Source: Blasia pusilla
Lineage: Eukaryota; Marchantiophyta; Marchantiopsida; Blasiales
Direction of reading: 5' to 3'
NCBI GenBank assembly: GCA_050084515.1
Contig: CM114273.1
Span: 26,288,001-26,352,000, forward strand
Length of the DNA stretch: 64,000 bases
Part shown: positions 44,635 through 55,993 of the stretch, piece after piece
How the letters are laid out: each line of letters starts with the position of its first letter
Numbering within the stretch: position 1 is the stretch's first letter
Notes under the pieces: model-generated
The model's database searches: none
The model's input: only the letters and a program-made list of their open reading frames with translations
What the model was told of the DNA's origin: nothing
Translations under genes and position numbers: made by a program

Positions 44635-46424
44635 TCGGGTGAGAGTCGAGAGAGGCCTTCACGCATGAGGAGGCTGATCATTGCTACGTTTGGAGTGACG
44701 AGGTGATCGGTTTAGTATTGGTACGGGTTCGGACCGAGAACTACGGAGGAGAGTCCGAGATGCGGTCTTTGATTCAAACAGCGAAGCCCACATTGAAGAT
44801 GGTCTTTGAGTTGTCCGAGCGTATTGAGCTCAACATGAGTGAGGAGAGGTAGTGACCGCTGGATTTTTCGAGAGTCGACGGGTCCCGAGCGGCGGTGACC
44901 CCACCGGTGCCACAATGAGCACGATACCACGGGAGCGGGCAGTGTGCCTAGAGAGCGGCGGTACCGTGAGCCTATGAGGAAACAACCGCACTACATATGT
45001 TGCCCAACAGGGACCGATGTGGTCTTGTTGGGCGTGTGGAGGGGCCCATAAGAGAGCGCCCACAAGCATGGGAGAGGACCACAGCGCCTCCGGTGCGTAG
45101 GGAGCCACAAAGGATGGCCCCACCAAACACCGGTGTGACCATTGCCGAGATATGGTCACATTAGGGATAGATGTTTTGACCTTCTCCAGGGGCACGCACG
45201 TCGGTAGGCCGAGGGCCTGGGGGGGTCGTCTGGAGGAGGTCGGGGAGTTCTTCTGGGCGTGGTGGTAGAGGACCACCACCACCGAGGAGAGATGGAGCAG
45301 AGCACCGAGCGGCACTTCTCTCACGATCGATCGGTTGGAGCAGAGGATTGCTGCCATGACGATGATGCATCTTAGGGAAGGCACGGAGCTGCGAGCAGCC
45401 AGTGTGACTCCAGCCTCTACCTCTTACCCTGACCCGGGTGAGGATCTCTCCAATATGGGATTCATGTGTAGTGCGGCCAGGTTGAGGCGGTAAAGTGGTG
45501 ACTTGGGTCTTTGCGAGAGGCACCGAAGCCATCGAGAGGTGGAGTTGAGATTGATCCACCGAGGGGACCGATGGGCGGCGAGCCAGGGTTCCCTGATCGT
45601 TCACATTGTCGGAGGCACTACACACACCATCGATGGTGCCTCGACGACCAGCGGTGCCTACAGATCATGCACCTACGTCTACGTCACGAGGAGTTGGAGT
45701 GACAACTCCTATACCGGCTCGAGTGGAGTCGTGTCGACTGAAGTGTTGGAGGTGGCCACTAGAGTGAGTCGACTCCGCTATTTTCCGCCTTAGAGTTGGC
45801 GGCGTTGGGGTTGGACCAGGTGAGGTGTTCGGTTGGCCGCCACGTTGTGTGAGCGTGGAGAGATGGCGCTTCTTGTTCAGAGGTAGTTGAGGAGGTGGTG
45901 GACTTGCCCTCGAGCGGTGCTTGGGGGCGTTCCCCACGAGTCATGGCATGCGGCGGCGGGGTGGTAGATATGCCCGGCTCGACCGCCATAGAGTGAGCGA
46001 TGGTGACACTGAGTAGTGTTCTTGGATAACCGAAAGTGAGTATTTCGCTTGGTTAGTCCGACGGGGACGATATACCACCCGCAGGCGTGTCCTACTTGAT
46101 TCGGGGCGCAACCCTTGATGTTAGGGAAGCGGCGTGTTTAGCGTTGGGGTTCTGAAAGCCGACATTGAGCCTTGTCCCTTCAGATCTGAGACCTCGATTG
46201 GGCGTATCACCCACTCGATATATGACTCGACAGGAGATTGTTGTGAGAGTCGGCCCGAGCATGCGACGGATAGTGCTATGGTGCGACACGTGCGATTACG
46301 ACACCGGTGAGTAAGTCGACGATGTGTTGGTGGGGAGTACAATGTTATATCCCCTAGATTCATCCTTGACTTCTGGGAGGAGACCGTTGCTTATCGGCCA
46401 GGATGGCGGTCAGGTGACGGTCGG
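44635..46424 (+). pseudogene. G3 Gag end, zinc knuckles, linker and protease, indel-ridden
   Basis: Aligns base by base with G2 25010-26850 but with dozens of 1-3 base losses. First knuckle near 45018 (CWACGGAH then shift), second near 45138 (CDHC then shift, later GHIRDRC). Protease active site from cttgattcgggg near 46096. No frame exceeds about 100 codons. Many losses turn CAG into CG, which may be a sequencing-consensus artefact. Confidence 0.7.
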
Positions 46425-47174
46425 ATGAGTCAATTACCCGTGCAGTTTGCGGGACGAGATGGTCGATCACGAGGCGAGTCTGTGACCACGTTGGCGGCTT
46501 TCACAGGTAGTGTTAGCTGGCCAGGAGAGTTGTTGGAGGGGAACGCACATGCGGAGGATGTCCCAGTAGCGGATAGTCCCACGGAGAGACAGGCCATGGC
46601 GGGTGTCTCTTCCCATGTTAGCGATGCCTCTTCACCATTATGGGGTACGACTCGAGAGCTACAGAGGAGTGCCGACGACCTCGTGAGGCAAGCGTGGAGT
46701 CATGTTTTTATCCTAGAGCAGCGAGAGTCACATGGCGATCGGGCTCTTGGAGTGGAGACGATGACCCCACTAGATACCACACCTGTTGTGTGGCAGTGCC
46801 CAGAGGAGGGTGTTAGGGTGTTAGATCTCTTTGGAGGGATTAGCACCGGATTGGATGCAGTATTGCAGGCGGGCATACGGGTGCATCAGTACCTTTATGT
46901 GGAGAGAGATGAGACCGCGCGGCAAGTATCATTACGTCACGTGGCGAGATTGGTCCAGAGGTATCCTAAGTTGTTGTCGGTATCTGCAGTACGGGGATAC
47001 CAGCATACGCTACCCGTTGACATATCTTTGGTGGGGGCGCAGGATCTGGATAGAGTTGGCACCATTCATTTGGTGATTGTTGGATGGCCATGTCAGGGTC
47101 ATTCATCAGCTGGCCGAGGATTTGGATTGCAGGATCCAAGGTCAAGGATGTTTTGGGAGATGCTGCGAGTAGTA
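46425..47174 (+). pseudogene. G3 methyltransferase, N-terminal part (motifs I-IV)
   Basis: Clean open frame: VLDLFGGISTGLDAVLQAGI, YLYVERDETARQVSL, GWPCQGHSSAGRGFGL and MFWEMLRVV, where G4 interrupts it. This part is intact compared with G2 and lacks its stops. Upstream, residues 1-110 link it to the protease. Confidence 0.88.
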
Positions 47175-47540
47175 TGTCATGACCATACGGATTATGTCGT
47201 AGAGTATGGTGTGCTAGTAGAGGCACTTCCTTATGTAGGACCGTAGTGGCTTGGTAGAGATGCGGTTCCATACATAGGGTTGGGGGTTACTCAGTTGGAG
47301 GTGACTTTCCCAATAGGGCCCGCTCTTAGGTTGGAGGATATAAGGTGGAGTGCCCTCAAAGAACAGTCAGTTCTTTGAGTTGAGCCTGTGCGTTGGGAGT
47401 TAGCCTTGGTAGTGAGTAGAGCTCTTGGCTATGGTGTTTCCCGCAAGCTTCGACCTAGATTCTCCCATCGTGGATTGGGTTTGGCTCGATTGTATGTGAT
47501 TGTAAACGTGTTTTATGACAGTAGGTCTTTCACGGATTTC
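47175..47540 (+). repeat. G4 terminal segment A1
   Basis: 366 bp, TGTCATGACCATACGG to cacggatttc, followed by actcaaagaactgg and not by B. It contains TATAA at about 47339 and the palindrome ctcaaagaac-agtca-gttctttgag at 47355-47379. Confidence 0.88.
47339..47379 (+). promoter_or_regulatory. G4 A1 TATA box and downstream palindrome
   Basis: atataagg (TATAA near 47339-47343) is followed 12 bases later by 10-bp inverted arms at 47355-47379. A2 repeats this near 56260-56295 with a shortened loop. G2/G3 carry an unrelated hairpin at the matching place. Confidence 0.55.
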
Positions 47541-48670
47541 ACTCAAAGAACTGGAGTAGATCGATGGTAGCTTCGATTATAGATCAATAGGATCTGGTTA
47601 GGGCTGATTGTGTACTCAGCCGTGGATGTTCGTGGCTTGTGGCCTATGTTGGAGGTGTGAATCTGGTGCATGGTTGGTTGAGAAAGAAGCGCCTTGCTGA
47701 GAGCTTTCCAACGCGCTTTAGATCGCCGGATTTCGTCAAGGGAGTTGGAAGTTATCAAGGATTGAAGATTCTGGTTCGTGTTCGACGGTTTTCTGATGTG
47801 GAGAGCTTGGAGTGCGGAAGCTCTGTTGAAGTTCATCCAGATCGGGTAAGAGGTTCCTGTTGCTACTCGTATTGCGATCTCCTGTGAAACTATCTGCTCG
47901 AGTGTGTGGAGCGTTGCGGATTTCTGCGTGCATGAAACTTGGCGGAAGCGCTGTCGGATTTGCGAGTGGTAGCTCGGGGCGAGTGGGCGTGAGAGGCGGA
48001 GCAAGGAGCAAGGAGCAAGCTTGCTTGCTTGGGCGTGAGGCAATTTTTGCAGGATTTGGGATTTGAGTTTTGCATAACTGGTCACCCATCTTTGGGCTAT
48101 TCTGCCTGGAGGACGCTTAACTGCCGAGTTCTTAACTATGCCAAGATATCTGTTGTTGTAGCTCATTTGGTGCTGTTCGGAGATGTGTTAGGCACTTTAT
48201 GCATCTCAGGTTTTTGGTTGATGTACCTCTAGCGCATAGTACGGTGTAGCCTCTCCATACAAGTGATATTTTCAGGTGCTGCGAGTTCGACTAGCATGTC
48301 ATCGACCCGCGGTGGAGTAGCTATTGCGTTAGAATTGTGTGGTGGGTTTTGTGGATTCAGGGGCACCACGTTTGGTGGATTGTGTTACATTGATTTCCAT
48401 TTGCAATTGGAGGGTTGTCGTTGGACTTCCTGTGTTTGGATCCCCTCCATCGTGCTTCTTGCTTGCGCGCCCATTGTTAGGGTTGACGTTGATTTCCAGA
48501 GTAGTGTTACTCCTGTGTGCTACCGGTAGTGAGGCTGGAGGGATGACGAGTAGACTGTGGGAGACTTCTTGTGGTGATGACAAGTTAAATTGCCTACACC
48601 CATAGCTAGTAGAGCTAGAATAGTATAGCGACATCGACGTCACTTGGTAATTTGGTGGTGGTGCGGCATC
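47541..48670 (+). other. G4 5' leader
   Basis: 1.1 kb without a convincing gene. Several chance ORFs occur on both strands. No B-like segment and no tRNA primer site is seen after A1. Confidence 0.5.
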
Positions 48671-48674
48671 GGCG

Positions 48675-49484
48675 TTGGTCATCACGGAGCTGTCGGGTGG
48701 TCTGGTTGGGGACCGTGGTGCGGACAGTGGTGGTTTCACACGGAGTGGATTTAGGTATCGGCTACCTTTTCCACTTCCGACGGTTGATGAAGAGGAGGAC
48801 GAGGGTGTTCCAAACACCGAGTCTTCTACGTTGTTATTGAGTGTTGCAGCTCCATTGATTTGGGACATGGACGGTGGATATGGGGCCATGAAGGGCCCAC
48901 GACGATACTCGGGTGCAGTGGGGACCATTGAGTTGGAGGACTTCATGCAGGAGTTTGATACGTGGTGTGATATGCAGATGTTGCGGAACGCCACGTTGTT
49001 TACACCCTTCTTGGCTTGGAAGGGGTTGTTTCAGCACTTGGAAGGACCACCCATGGATGATTACCATGAGTTTAGGAAAGACCATGTTGCTGAGATTGAG
49101 GCGTGGAGACAATATTGGTCTCCAGGCTATGTGTCTATCACCCATGGTGGTATTGGTAGTAGTGCTCCTACTATGCCAGCCAGCCCGACGTTGAGTGGTA
49201 CGAGTACGAGGCGGAGTGGGGGTACCAGTGGAGGTACTAGTGGAGGTACTAGTGCCCCACCATCGTTTAGCCTGGTTGCAGAGTTCTTCAAGAGGTTGAA
49301 GAAGAACTATCAAGGAGTGAAGACGGAGAAGTTGAGGAATCTTCAAGACTTTGAGCGAAAGATTGGTGAGAGTCTTCGTGAGGCATACACGTGTATGCGA
49401 CGCTTGATTTCAGTAACCCAGGGTGTGGCGAGATCAGCGATCCGATTTTGGTATGGGATCTTGGGCAGAGATTTGCGCCAGTAG
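48675..49484 (+). CDS. G4 Gag N-terminal/capsid part
   Basis: 269-codon frame: SGFRYRLPFPLPTVDEEEDE, YSGAVGTIELEDFMQEFDTW, FTPFLAWKGLFQHLEGPPMD, EIEAWRQYWSPGYVS, a Ser/Thr/Gly repeat (SGGTSGGTS), and KLRNLQDFERKIGESLREAY. It aligns with G2/G3 Gag. It ends at a TAG (49482-49484) and homology goes on in another frame. Confidence 0.8.
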   Translation: MVITELSGGLVGDRGADSGGFTRSGFRYRLPFPLPTVDEEEDEGVPNTESSTLLLSVAAPLIWDMDGGYGAMKGPRRYSGAVGTIELEDFMQEFDTWCDMQMLRNATLFTPFLAWKGLFQHLEGPPMDDYHEFRKDHVAEIEAWRQYWSPGYVSITHGGIGSSAPTMPASPTLSGTSTRRSGGTSGGTSGGTSAPPSFSLVAEFFKRLKKNYQGVKTEKLRNLQDFERKIGESLREAYTCMRRLISVTQGVARSAIRFWYGILGRDLRQ

Positions 49485-49959
49485 GGTACGTGATGCTACT
49501 CTTATGAGTGATGATTCACCCACATTGACCTATGTGTTTGCTCTATCTGAGAAGATTGAGCTTAACATGGTGAAGGAGAGAGTGGTGACATCCGCATTCA
49601 GTAGGGATACAACTACTACTTCTCGTGTTCAGCCGTCCACCTCACAGTCTCGTAGTAGTGGTGGTGGTAGTAGTAGTGGGAGTCGTGGGGGGTACACACG
49701 ACCTCAGTCAAGTCCTAGAGGGACACTTGCACAGAGACCATTGCCTTTATTTGCTGCCCCGCAGCAAGGACAGTCATGTTGGACATGTGGAGGTGATTAT
49801 GTTAGGAAGTTTTGTCCCCAAGAGGATGGGAGACGGACTTTGGAGGATGGGCCTCAGTCGGCCCCAACTCAGTGTGATCATTGCGGGAGACCAGGTCATC
49901 CTCGAGAGCGTTGCTTTGATCTTCATCCAGAGTTGAGATCAGGCCGCGGCCGTGTTTGA
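49485..49959 (+). pseudogene. G4 Gag C-terminal part, zinc knuckles
   Basis: SEKIELNMVKERVVTSAF is followed by a Ser/Gly-rich stretch. CWTCGGDYVRKFC comes next (His replaced by Tyr in the first knuckle, CAT to TAT), then an intact CDHCGRPGHPRERC near 49872-49913. Confidence 0.75.
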
Positions 49960-49995
49960 GTAGCTCTGAGAGGTCGAGGTGGTAGAGGTGGACCA

Positions 49996-50511
49996 GTGGT
50001 TGGAGAGCCTACGGTGGCTACCCCTACCACTACGATAGAGTCAGCTATGGCTGCCAGGATTGAGCAGTTGGAGCAGAAGTTGGCTACTATGGCTGGTATC
50101 CATCATAGATCAGGTTCGGGAGAAGGGGCTTCCACCTCTTATGGAGGGGATGATCTCTCTTATATGGCGAGTGCAGCACAGGTTGAGGCATCAGCTGTAG
50201 TTACGAGAGGAGCCACTCGAGCGTCAGAGCCACGTGGTGCTACTATGGAGTTGGACCCACAGAGGGGTGAGGCTGGGAGGCAGGCTAGGCTTCCCCAGTC
50301 ATTCTTGTTGTCTAAGGTGCTTAGGACTCCATCCATGGTTCCTACGCAGCCTATTGAGCCGACAGTGGGGACTGAGGCATCTACATCGCGTGTAGTAGAC
50401 ACGGATGCAGCATCCAATGCAGTATTGCGGATGGCAACTTCAGTGTTGGGATCCCCATTTTTTTCGGCCACGGAGCTAATGGCTTTAGGAGTTCACTTAG
50501 CTCTGATTTGA
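49996..50511 (+). CDS. G4 Gag-protease linker
   Basis: 171-codon open frame with a coiled segment (MAARIEQLEQKLATMAG) and the conserved block QSFLLSKVLRTPSM shared with G1-G3. No known enzyme domain. Confidence 0.55.
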   Translation: MVGEPTVATPTTTIESAMAARIEQLEQKLATMAGIHHRSGSGEGASTSYGGDDLSYMASAAQVEASAVVTRGATRASEPRGATMELDPQRGEAGRQARLPQSFLLSKVLRTPSMVPTQPIEPTVGTEASTSRVVDTDAASNAVLRMATSVLGSPFFSATELMALGVHLALI

Positions 50512-50640
50512 TTAGCGACCACGTTGTGTGAACGTGGGGTGTTATTCTTGCTACACGTGTTGAGGTGGATGAGGGTGTTGCGGTGGAGCGACCCTCTATG
50601 TCGGGAGTAGCATTGAGTACCATGCTACTTGGCATGCGGC

Positions 50641-51130
50641 GGCGAAGATGGATGCATTACCAGCCCGGCCAGCCATTGATCGTGAGAGGCTTACACCTGG
50701 TGTATGTATGTTGGACAACCGGAGTGGGATCTTCCGATTGGTGAGTCCTACAGGACAGGTGTATAGACCACATAGAGTCTTGTTAGACGTGGTGCCCAAC
50801 CTTGATGTTGGGAAAGGCGGCATGTATTGGTTTGGGTATTCGGAGGTCAGAGCTTGAGCCTTGCCCATTCCAGATTCAAACATCACTTGGAGGAGCCAAT
50901 GATAGGTCTTAATTCATGACACGGGAGAAGTTTTCTGTACAATTGAGACCAGATCATGCGACTGATAGCTCCGGTTGGGAGTATCGCCGTAGTCACATCA
51001 CCGAGTCGTATGATGTACTAGTTGGAGGAGAGCGATATTGTACCCGATGGGTTTTCAGATGGATTATTGGATCGAGACAGCGTCTTATAGACCTGGTTAG
51101 CGATCCGGGATGGACGTATGAGCCAAGTTC
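50641..51130 (+). pseudogene. G4 aspartic protease region, degraded
   Basis: IFRLVSPTGQVYRPHRVLLD matches G2 up to the active site, where a frameshift destroys DSG (reads DVVPN near 50788). Later traces include ESYDVLVGG. Confidence 0.7.
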
Positions 51131-51469
51131 TTGTGAGATTTATTTCGGGGCTCGACCAGGAGGGTCTTCCCCAACAATGTTAGCATCTGTGGGTCGGGTT
51201 TTAGTGGAGTAGTCACTTGGCCGGAGAATTTTTGGAGGGTAATGTTTCGCTATGGATTCTCCTGCGCATGAGGAGGTAGAGGAGGTCCCTATTTTTGCAG
51301 CAAAGTGGCATCCTCATCGTTGGATGTGCCACTTTGGAGTTCAGCGGTGCACTACGGCAGAGGCCGATCGCCTAGTGCAGAGGCTTGGTGTGAGGTGTTA
51401 TACCTCACGAGGAAGAGGAGGCCCCACGGCGGACTCCTACTTCGGCCTGGGATTAGGTTATCCCCTTTG

Positions 51470-52545
51470 GATACTACACCCATTGTATGACAAAGTATCC
51501 GCCGGAGGGCATTTGTGTGTTAGATCTCTTTGGTGGGATTTAAGTGGTTTGGCGCAGTGTTGCAGCCGGTATTCTTTGTCTTGGAGATACGTGTATGTGG
51601 AGCGAGATGAGACGGCCTGAAGAGTCTCATCCCGACATATTGGTCGATTGATGCGGAGATATCTTGAGTTGTTGTCGCCATCAGCTATTTGTGGGTACCA
51701 GCGTGCTTTACCATCACACATTGCATTGTTGAGGCGCAGGACCTTGAGAGGGTTGGTCCTGTGGATTTGGTGATTTTGGATGGCCATGTCGGGTCATACC
51801 CGTCTTTGGTCGTGGTGAGGGATTACATGACCCTAGGTCTCGATTGTTTTGGGAGATGTTACGGGTGTTACGACATCTTTGAGTTCATCGAGCACGTGCT
51901 CTAGCTTACATTCGGAGAATGTTCCATTGTTGGGTGACACTCGGACCCGGATGATGGCGAGTGTTCATGAGGTGCGGTCTTGATTGGACCAGCGGTGTTG
52001 TTGGATCTGGCCATGAGTTGGCTCAGCGTGCACATCGCCCACGCTTGTGGTGGACAAACTTTTGCCTAGGGAGGTTCTCGTCGAGCATATGATGCAAATC
52101 AGCGGGATCTTCGCCTTACAAAGTGGATAGTATCTTGATATCTTTGGGCGACTTTCTCAAGTGGTGGGGTTATTGATCGGTCACCCATGGCGGTGGTGAA
52201 CCGTGTGGGCCAGCCTAGGATGGCACTACCCACATTTGTGAGTTTTCCTCGTCACATGCCTACAGGGGAAGGTGGTCGGGGCTTGTATGGGATTCTCATG
52301 TGCGACAGTTGGTGGAGCCTAACGCTGATGAGAGAGAGCGTGCGATGGGATTTGCCTCTTGGGTGTGACAAATGTTGCTTCTATTTTCGAGGCTTCACGA
52401 CGTCATGTGTTGGGTCGGGCCATGGACCTGAATTGTTTGTCTTGGATTTTGAGTCTTGGTATGGCGGAGCGTCGACTTTGGACTATGTCTCGTGGGTCTT
52501 CCACCCCTTGTAATGAGCTCGATGGCTACCGGGGACGGTAGAGGC
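51470..52545 (+). pseudogene. G4 C5 cytosine DNA methyltransferase, frameshifted
   Basis: Traces in several frames: CVLDLFGGI near 51515, YVYVERDETA near 51595, WPCR near 51782 (PCQ altered by a deletion), SENVPLLGDTR near 51915. SRRHVLGRAMDLNCLSWI near 52390-52450 ends it. Domain order equals G2 and G3, but the gene is plainly dead. Confidence 0.8.
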
Positions 52546-52799
52546 ATTGGTGAGGGCGAGGAGAGTAGTATTTTGCATCCTTGGAGTAAATGGGATGTAA
52601 TGGTTGGGCATGTGGAGTTGGTTGCTCATCTTTGGTGGAGGAGTTATTTGCTCGAGATGATGGTGTAGCTAAGGGTGTACCATCTTGTGAGGGGGTTGCG
52701 TGAGCGACCAATGGCATCGATCCTCTCCCTCTAGTATGCCGTGGAGGAGACTTGGGAGCCATTACTTGGGCCCAAGCTTACGGGAGGTGAGAAACGACG

Positions 52800-53620
52800 C
52801 TGACACGGTTCCTACGTGCTTATAGGAGTTGTTTTGCCTTTAGCATGAAGGAGTTGGGTTCTCTGGTTGGACCCGGTATACGGATTGATTTGGCTAGTGA
52901 TATGCCAATCTTCCGTCGTCCCTACCGATATAGTGATATGGAGAGGGACCTGATTGAGTAGGACGTTGGACCTTTTGGAGGAAATTTGGATTAGTGGAGT
53001 TGTCGCATGGAGAGTATGCATCGCCACTATCATGCCTCGCTAAAAAGGATATGCATGGTAACTACACGGATAGGCGGATGTGTGGAGATTACCGCCCTAT
53101 CAATCGGCAAACCAAGGCCGATAGGTATGCCATGCCTACACGAGAGATCTTTGATGTGGTGGGACAGCAAAGATTTTCAAGATTTTTGGATCTTCGGGCA
53201 TGATACCATCAATTGCCGATTCGGGAGAGTGACAAGGCCAAGACAAGACATTTTGGGGTGTCAACTCTCATGGCAAGGATTGTTTGTACCGGTGGAAATT
53301 CTTACCCTTTGGGTTGAAGAATGCACTGCCGAGTTTCAAAGAGTGATGGGCGGGATCCTAGCAGTGGTTGGATTTTGTTCGGTGTTACATTGATAATATC
53401 TTGGTGTTCAAGAACACGGTGGAGGAGCATCGATACATTTGCAGATGGTGTTTGAGCGGTTGAAAGCTCATGGTCTACGTTTGCATCCAGGAAAGTGTAA
53501 GTTCTTCCATGAGGATGTTGAGTACTTGGGTCATGTGATCTATCCAGGTGGTTTGGGAGTTCAGCAAGCAAAGGTGGAGGCTATTGCACTTATTCCTGCG
53601 TCCGGTAGATGTGAGTAGAG
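52800..53620 (+). pseudogene. G4 reverse transcriptase, catalytic YIDD changed to YIDN
   Basis: It contains DRRMCGDYRPINRQTKADRY, the YHQ region with frameshifts, FGLKN, and CYIDNILVF, where the second catalytic Asp is Asn (GAT to AAT at 53395). HPGKCKFFHEDVEYLGHVI follows. The substitution alone should inactivate the enzyme. Confidence 0.85.
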
Positions 53621-53622
53621 TT

Positions 53623-54190
53623 CGAGCATTCATGGGATTGGCGAACTACTATCGGAGGTATGTGAAGGGATTTAGTGCTATGGCAAAGCCTTTGAACCAA
53701 TTGCTGAAATCAGATCAAGACTGGCACTGGGGAGATGATCAGGAGAGAGCTTTTGTGGAGCTTAAGGCCCATTTGGTGGCGGCACCTATCTTGAGGAGAC
53801 CTATCGAGGGCGCCCATTTTTCAGATTAATCGATTGGAGTAGGTTGGGACTTGGAGCGGTGTTGACACAACATGATGATGAGCACATGGAGTTTGTGGTG
53901 GCCTATGCAAGTCGTTTGAATAATGCAGCGGAGTCGCGCTATAGTTCATATGAGGGAGAGTGCTTGGCAGTAGTGTGGGCTGTGGCACACTTTATAATTA
54001 GGTGTTACTTGTTTGGCACACAGTTTACCCTTGTTACTGATCACCAGCCGCTCAAGTGGTTGATGGAGTCGGACAAGCTTACAGGGAAGCTTGCACGGTG
54101 GGCTCTTATCTTACAGGAGTATGACTTCCAGGTGGTACATAGACCTGGAGTTTCCAACCTTGATGTTGATGGGTTGAGTAGGAACCCATG
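53623..54190 (+). pseudogene. G4 RT connection and RNase H
   Basis: 53623-53829: FMGLANYYRRYVKGFSAMAK and QERAFVELKAHLVAAPILRR. 53844-54190: LGAVLTQHDDE, YEGECLAVVWAVAHF, FTLVTDHQPLKWLM and NLDVDGLSRNPC (DADGLSR has Val for Ala). A one-base break near 53829 separates the parts. Confidence 0.85.
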
Positions 54191-55345
54191 TACTAGCCAA
54201 CAGGATACAACTGGGGCTAGATGGCATGGCGAGGTTGATGAGGAGATGGTTCCAGGTTGGCATGCCACTGCCTTTTTATGTTGGTTAGGGGTGGACTCTA
54301 GTATGGAGGACCACATGATATCTTACTCTAGTCAGAGGGTAGATGGCCAACCTTCAGATCCTAAGGTTGGAGATGGTGGTACGGATCAGCGTGATAGTCA
54401 TGATGATGCGTTGGTGTTGGAGTTCCTACGGACCAGTAGGGTGCCAGGCATAGTGAGTGCCAAGGAGCGAGACCGTGTTCTTCAACGTGCTAAGAGGTAT
54501 CGATTGGAGGGAACACATATTCTCCGCGTGTGGGAGGATGGTAGAGTAAGAGTAGTGCCACATTTGGCTCAAGAGAGAGCGCATGTGCGACCAGGCCCAG
54601 AGGAGTTTGGGACATTTTGGGGTAAAGCGACGTATAGCTTACTCCTTGGCGATTGGTGGCGTGGCATGCATACTCAGGTGCAGCAGCTTGGTGTCACGTT
54701 GTATGGTTTGTGACCGGGTGAGGGCATCATTTAATGCCCCTACACCACAATTACACCCCTTGCCTATTATGGGGTTGGGTTACCGTTGGAGTGTGGACTT
54801 TGCGGGACCGTTATCTGTTGCATTTGCGACATCATCGATATGTGTTGGTGATGGTGGAGCACTTCTCCAAGTGGATTGATTGAGTTGGTGGCATTACCGG
54901 ACAAGGCAAGTGAGGAACGGCGTATGCGTTTCGGATAGAGTGCTTAGTCATTTTGGTGCACCGGTGAAGTCCGACCGACCAGTGTGATTTTCAAGGTGAG
55001 TTTGTGTCTTGTGTGACAAGGCGTTGATTGATCATCGGACCACGCCTCGAGATCATCCGAGGCGGATGGTTTGGCTGAGCGTGTGGTTCAGACGGTGAAG
55101 AGGGCATTGCGCAAGTATGGCTTCTGAAGGGGCATCTTGGAGACCAGGATATTCGGTTGCCATGGTTAGCCATGGGGTATAGGTTCGATCGCCAAGCATC
55201 CTTGGCTTCCTTCTCACCTTATTTTCTATTATACGGCCGAGATCCGGACTTGCCACAAAGATCAATTCGTCGGGAGTCTAGTGAGGTGGTGAACCTTGAT
55301 GACCCAGAGATGTGGATGAGGGTGTGTTCTCGTGGCGGAGCTCTT
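54190..55345 (+). pseudogene. G4 DDE integrase
   Basis: The frame from RNase H continues to 54713 and covers the linker and HHCC region. GLGYRWSVDFAGPLS gives the first catalytic Asp (54770-54815). The central Asp block is frameshifted near 54965. DHRTTPRDHPR and GLAERVVQTVKRALRKYG hold the Glu (55035-55125). Then MGYRFDRQASLASFSPYF and LLYGRDPDLPQ follow. Confidence 0.8.
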
Positions 55346-55559
55346 TCGGAGAGTTATGCCAACGACCTTTGAGAATCTTGCCATTGCTCAACACAAGGAT
55401 ACGTTGCGGTATGCAACCATTGGGTGGAGGTTATCGACCATCGATTCGTAGGTTCCATGTGGGGACTATGTCTATTTTGCAATGCAGATTGCACCGACAA
55501 CGTTGGATGTGACGGCAGCCGCACTATTTTACGAAAGTCGCGAGGTGTTAGCTTCGGAG

Positions 55560-55840
55560 TTCTCATGTTGGAGGGTCGTGATGAAGTTGTTTGGAAGGAC
55601 CATGTGCGTAATTGTGCGCCATGTCATCTTCCAAATGTGGATGGTATCTTATTGACCCAAGCTTAGCCATGATACGTGCTAGCTTGAGGTGCATGTTGTG
55701 TGGATCTGCTGCAACGCGCCCGTATGTTGGTGTGTGATCGGTGTTCTAAGGGTTGGCACATGATGTGTTTGACTCACGTATGGATGTTGTTCCTAGTGGA
55801 AGGTGGGTTTGTCTCGATGTACTTAGGAGAGGTAGATGAC
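55560..55840 (+). pseudogene. G4 PHD-finger tail, frameshifted
   Basis: VLMLEGRDEVVWKDHVRNCA then CMLCGSAA, MLVCDRCSKGWHMMCLT and a decayed WVC end. It is the same Cys4-His-Cys3 module as in G2 and G3. Confidence 0.7.
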
Positions 55841-55993
55841 TTGATCTTTGCATGATATGGATTACAGATGTGCGACTAACGATGGGGCAACCTAGCACCC
55901 GGCCTTTCGATTCGGGCACCCAAGAAGGTGTATAGCATGTAGTAGATGTATAGGGCTACCCGGGAGTTAGAGGACCTAACTTGATTAGGGGGC

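Noticed and set aside
47543-48166. 207-codon minus-strand frame in the G4 leader
   Set aside because: Low-complexity composition, no family resemblance, antisense to a retroelement leader.
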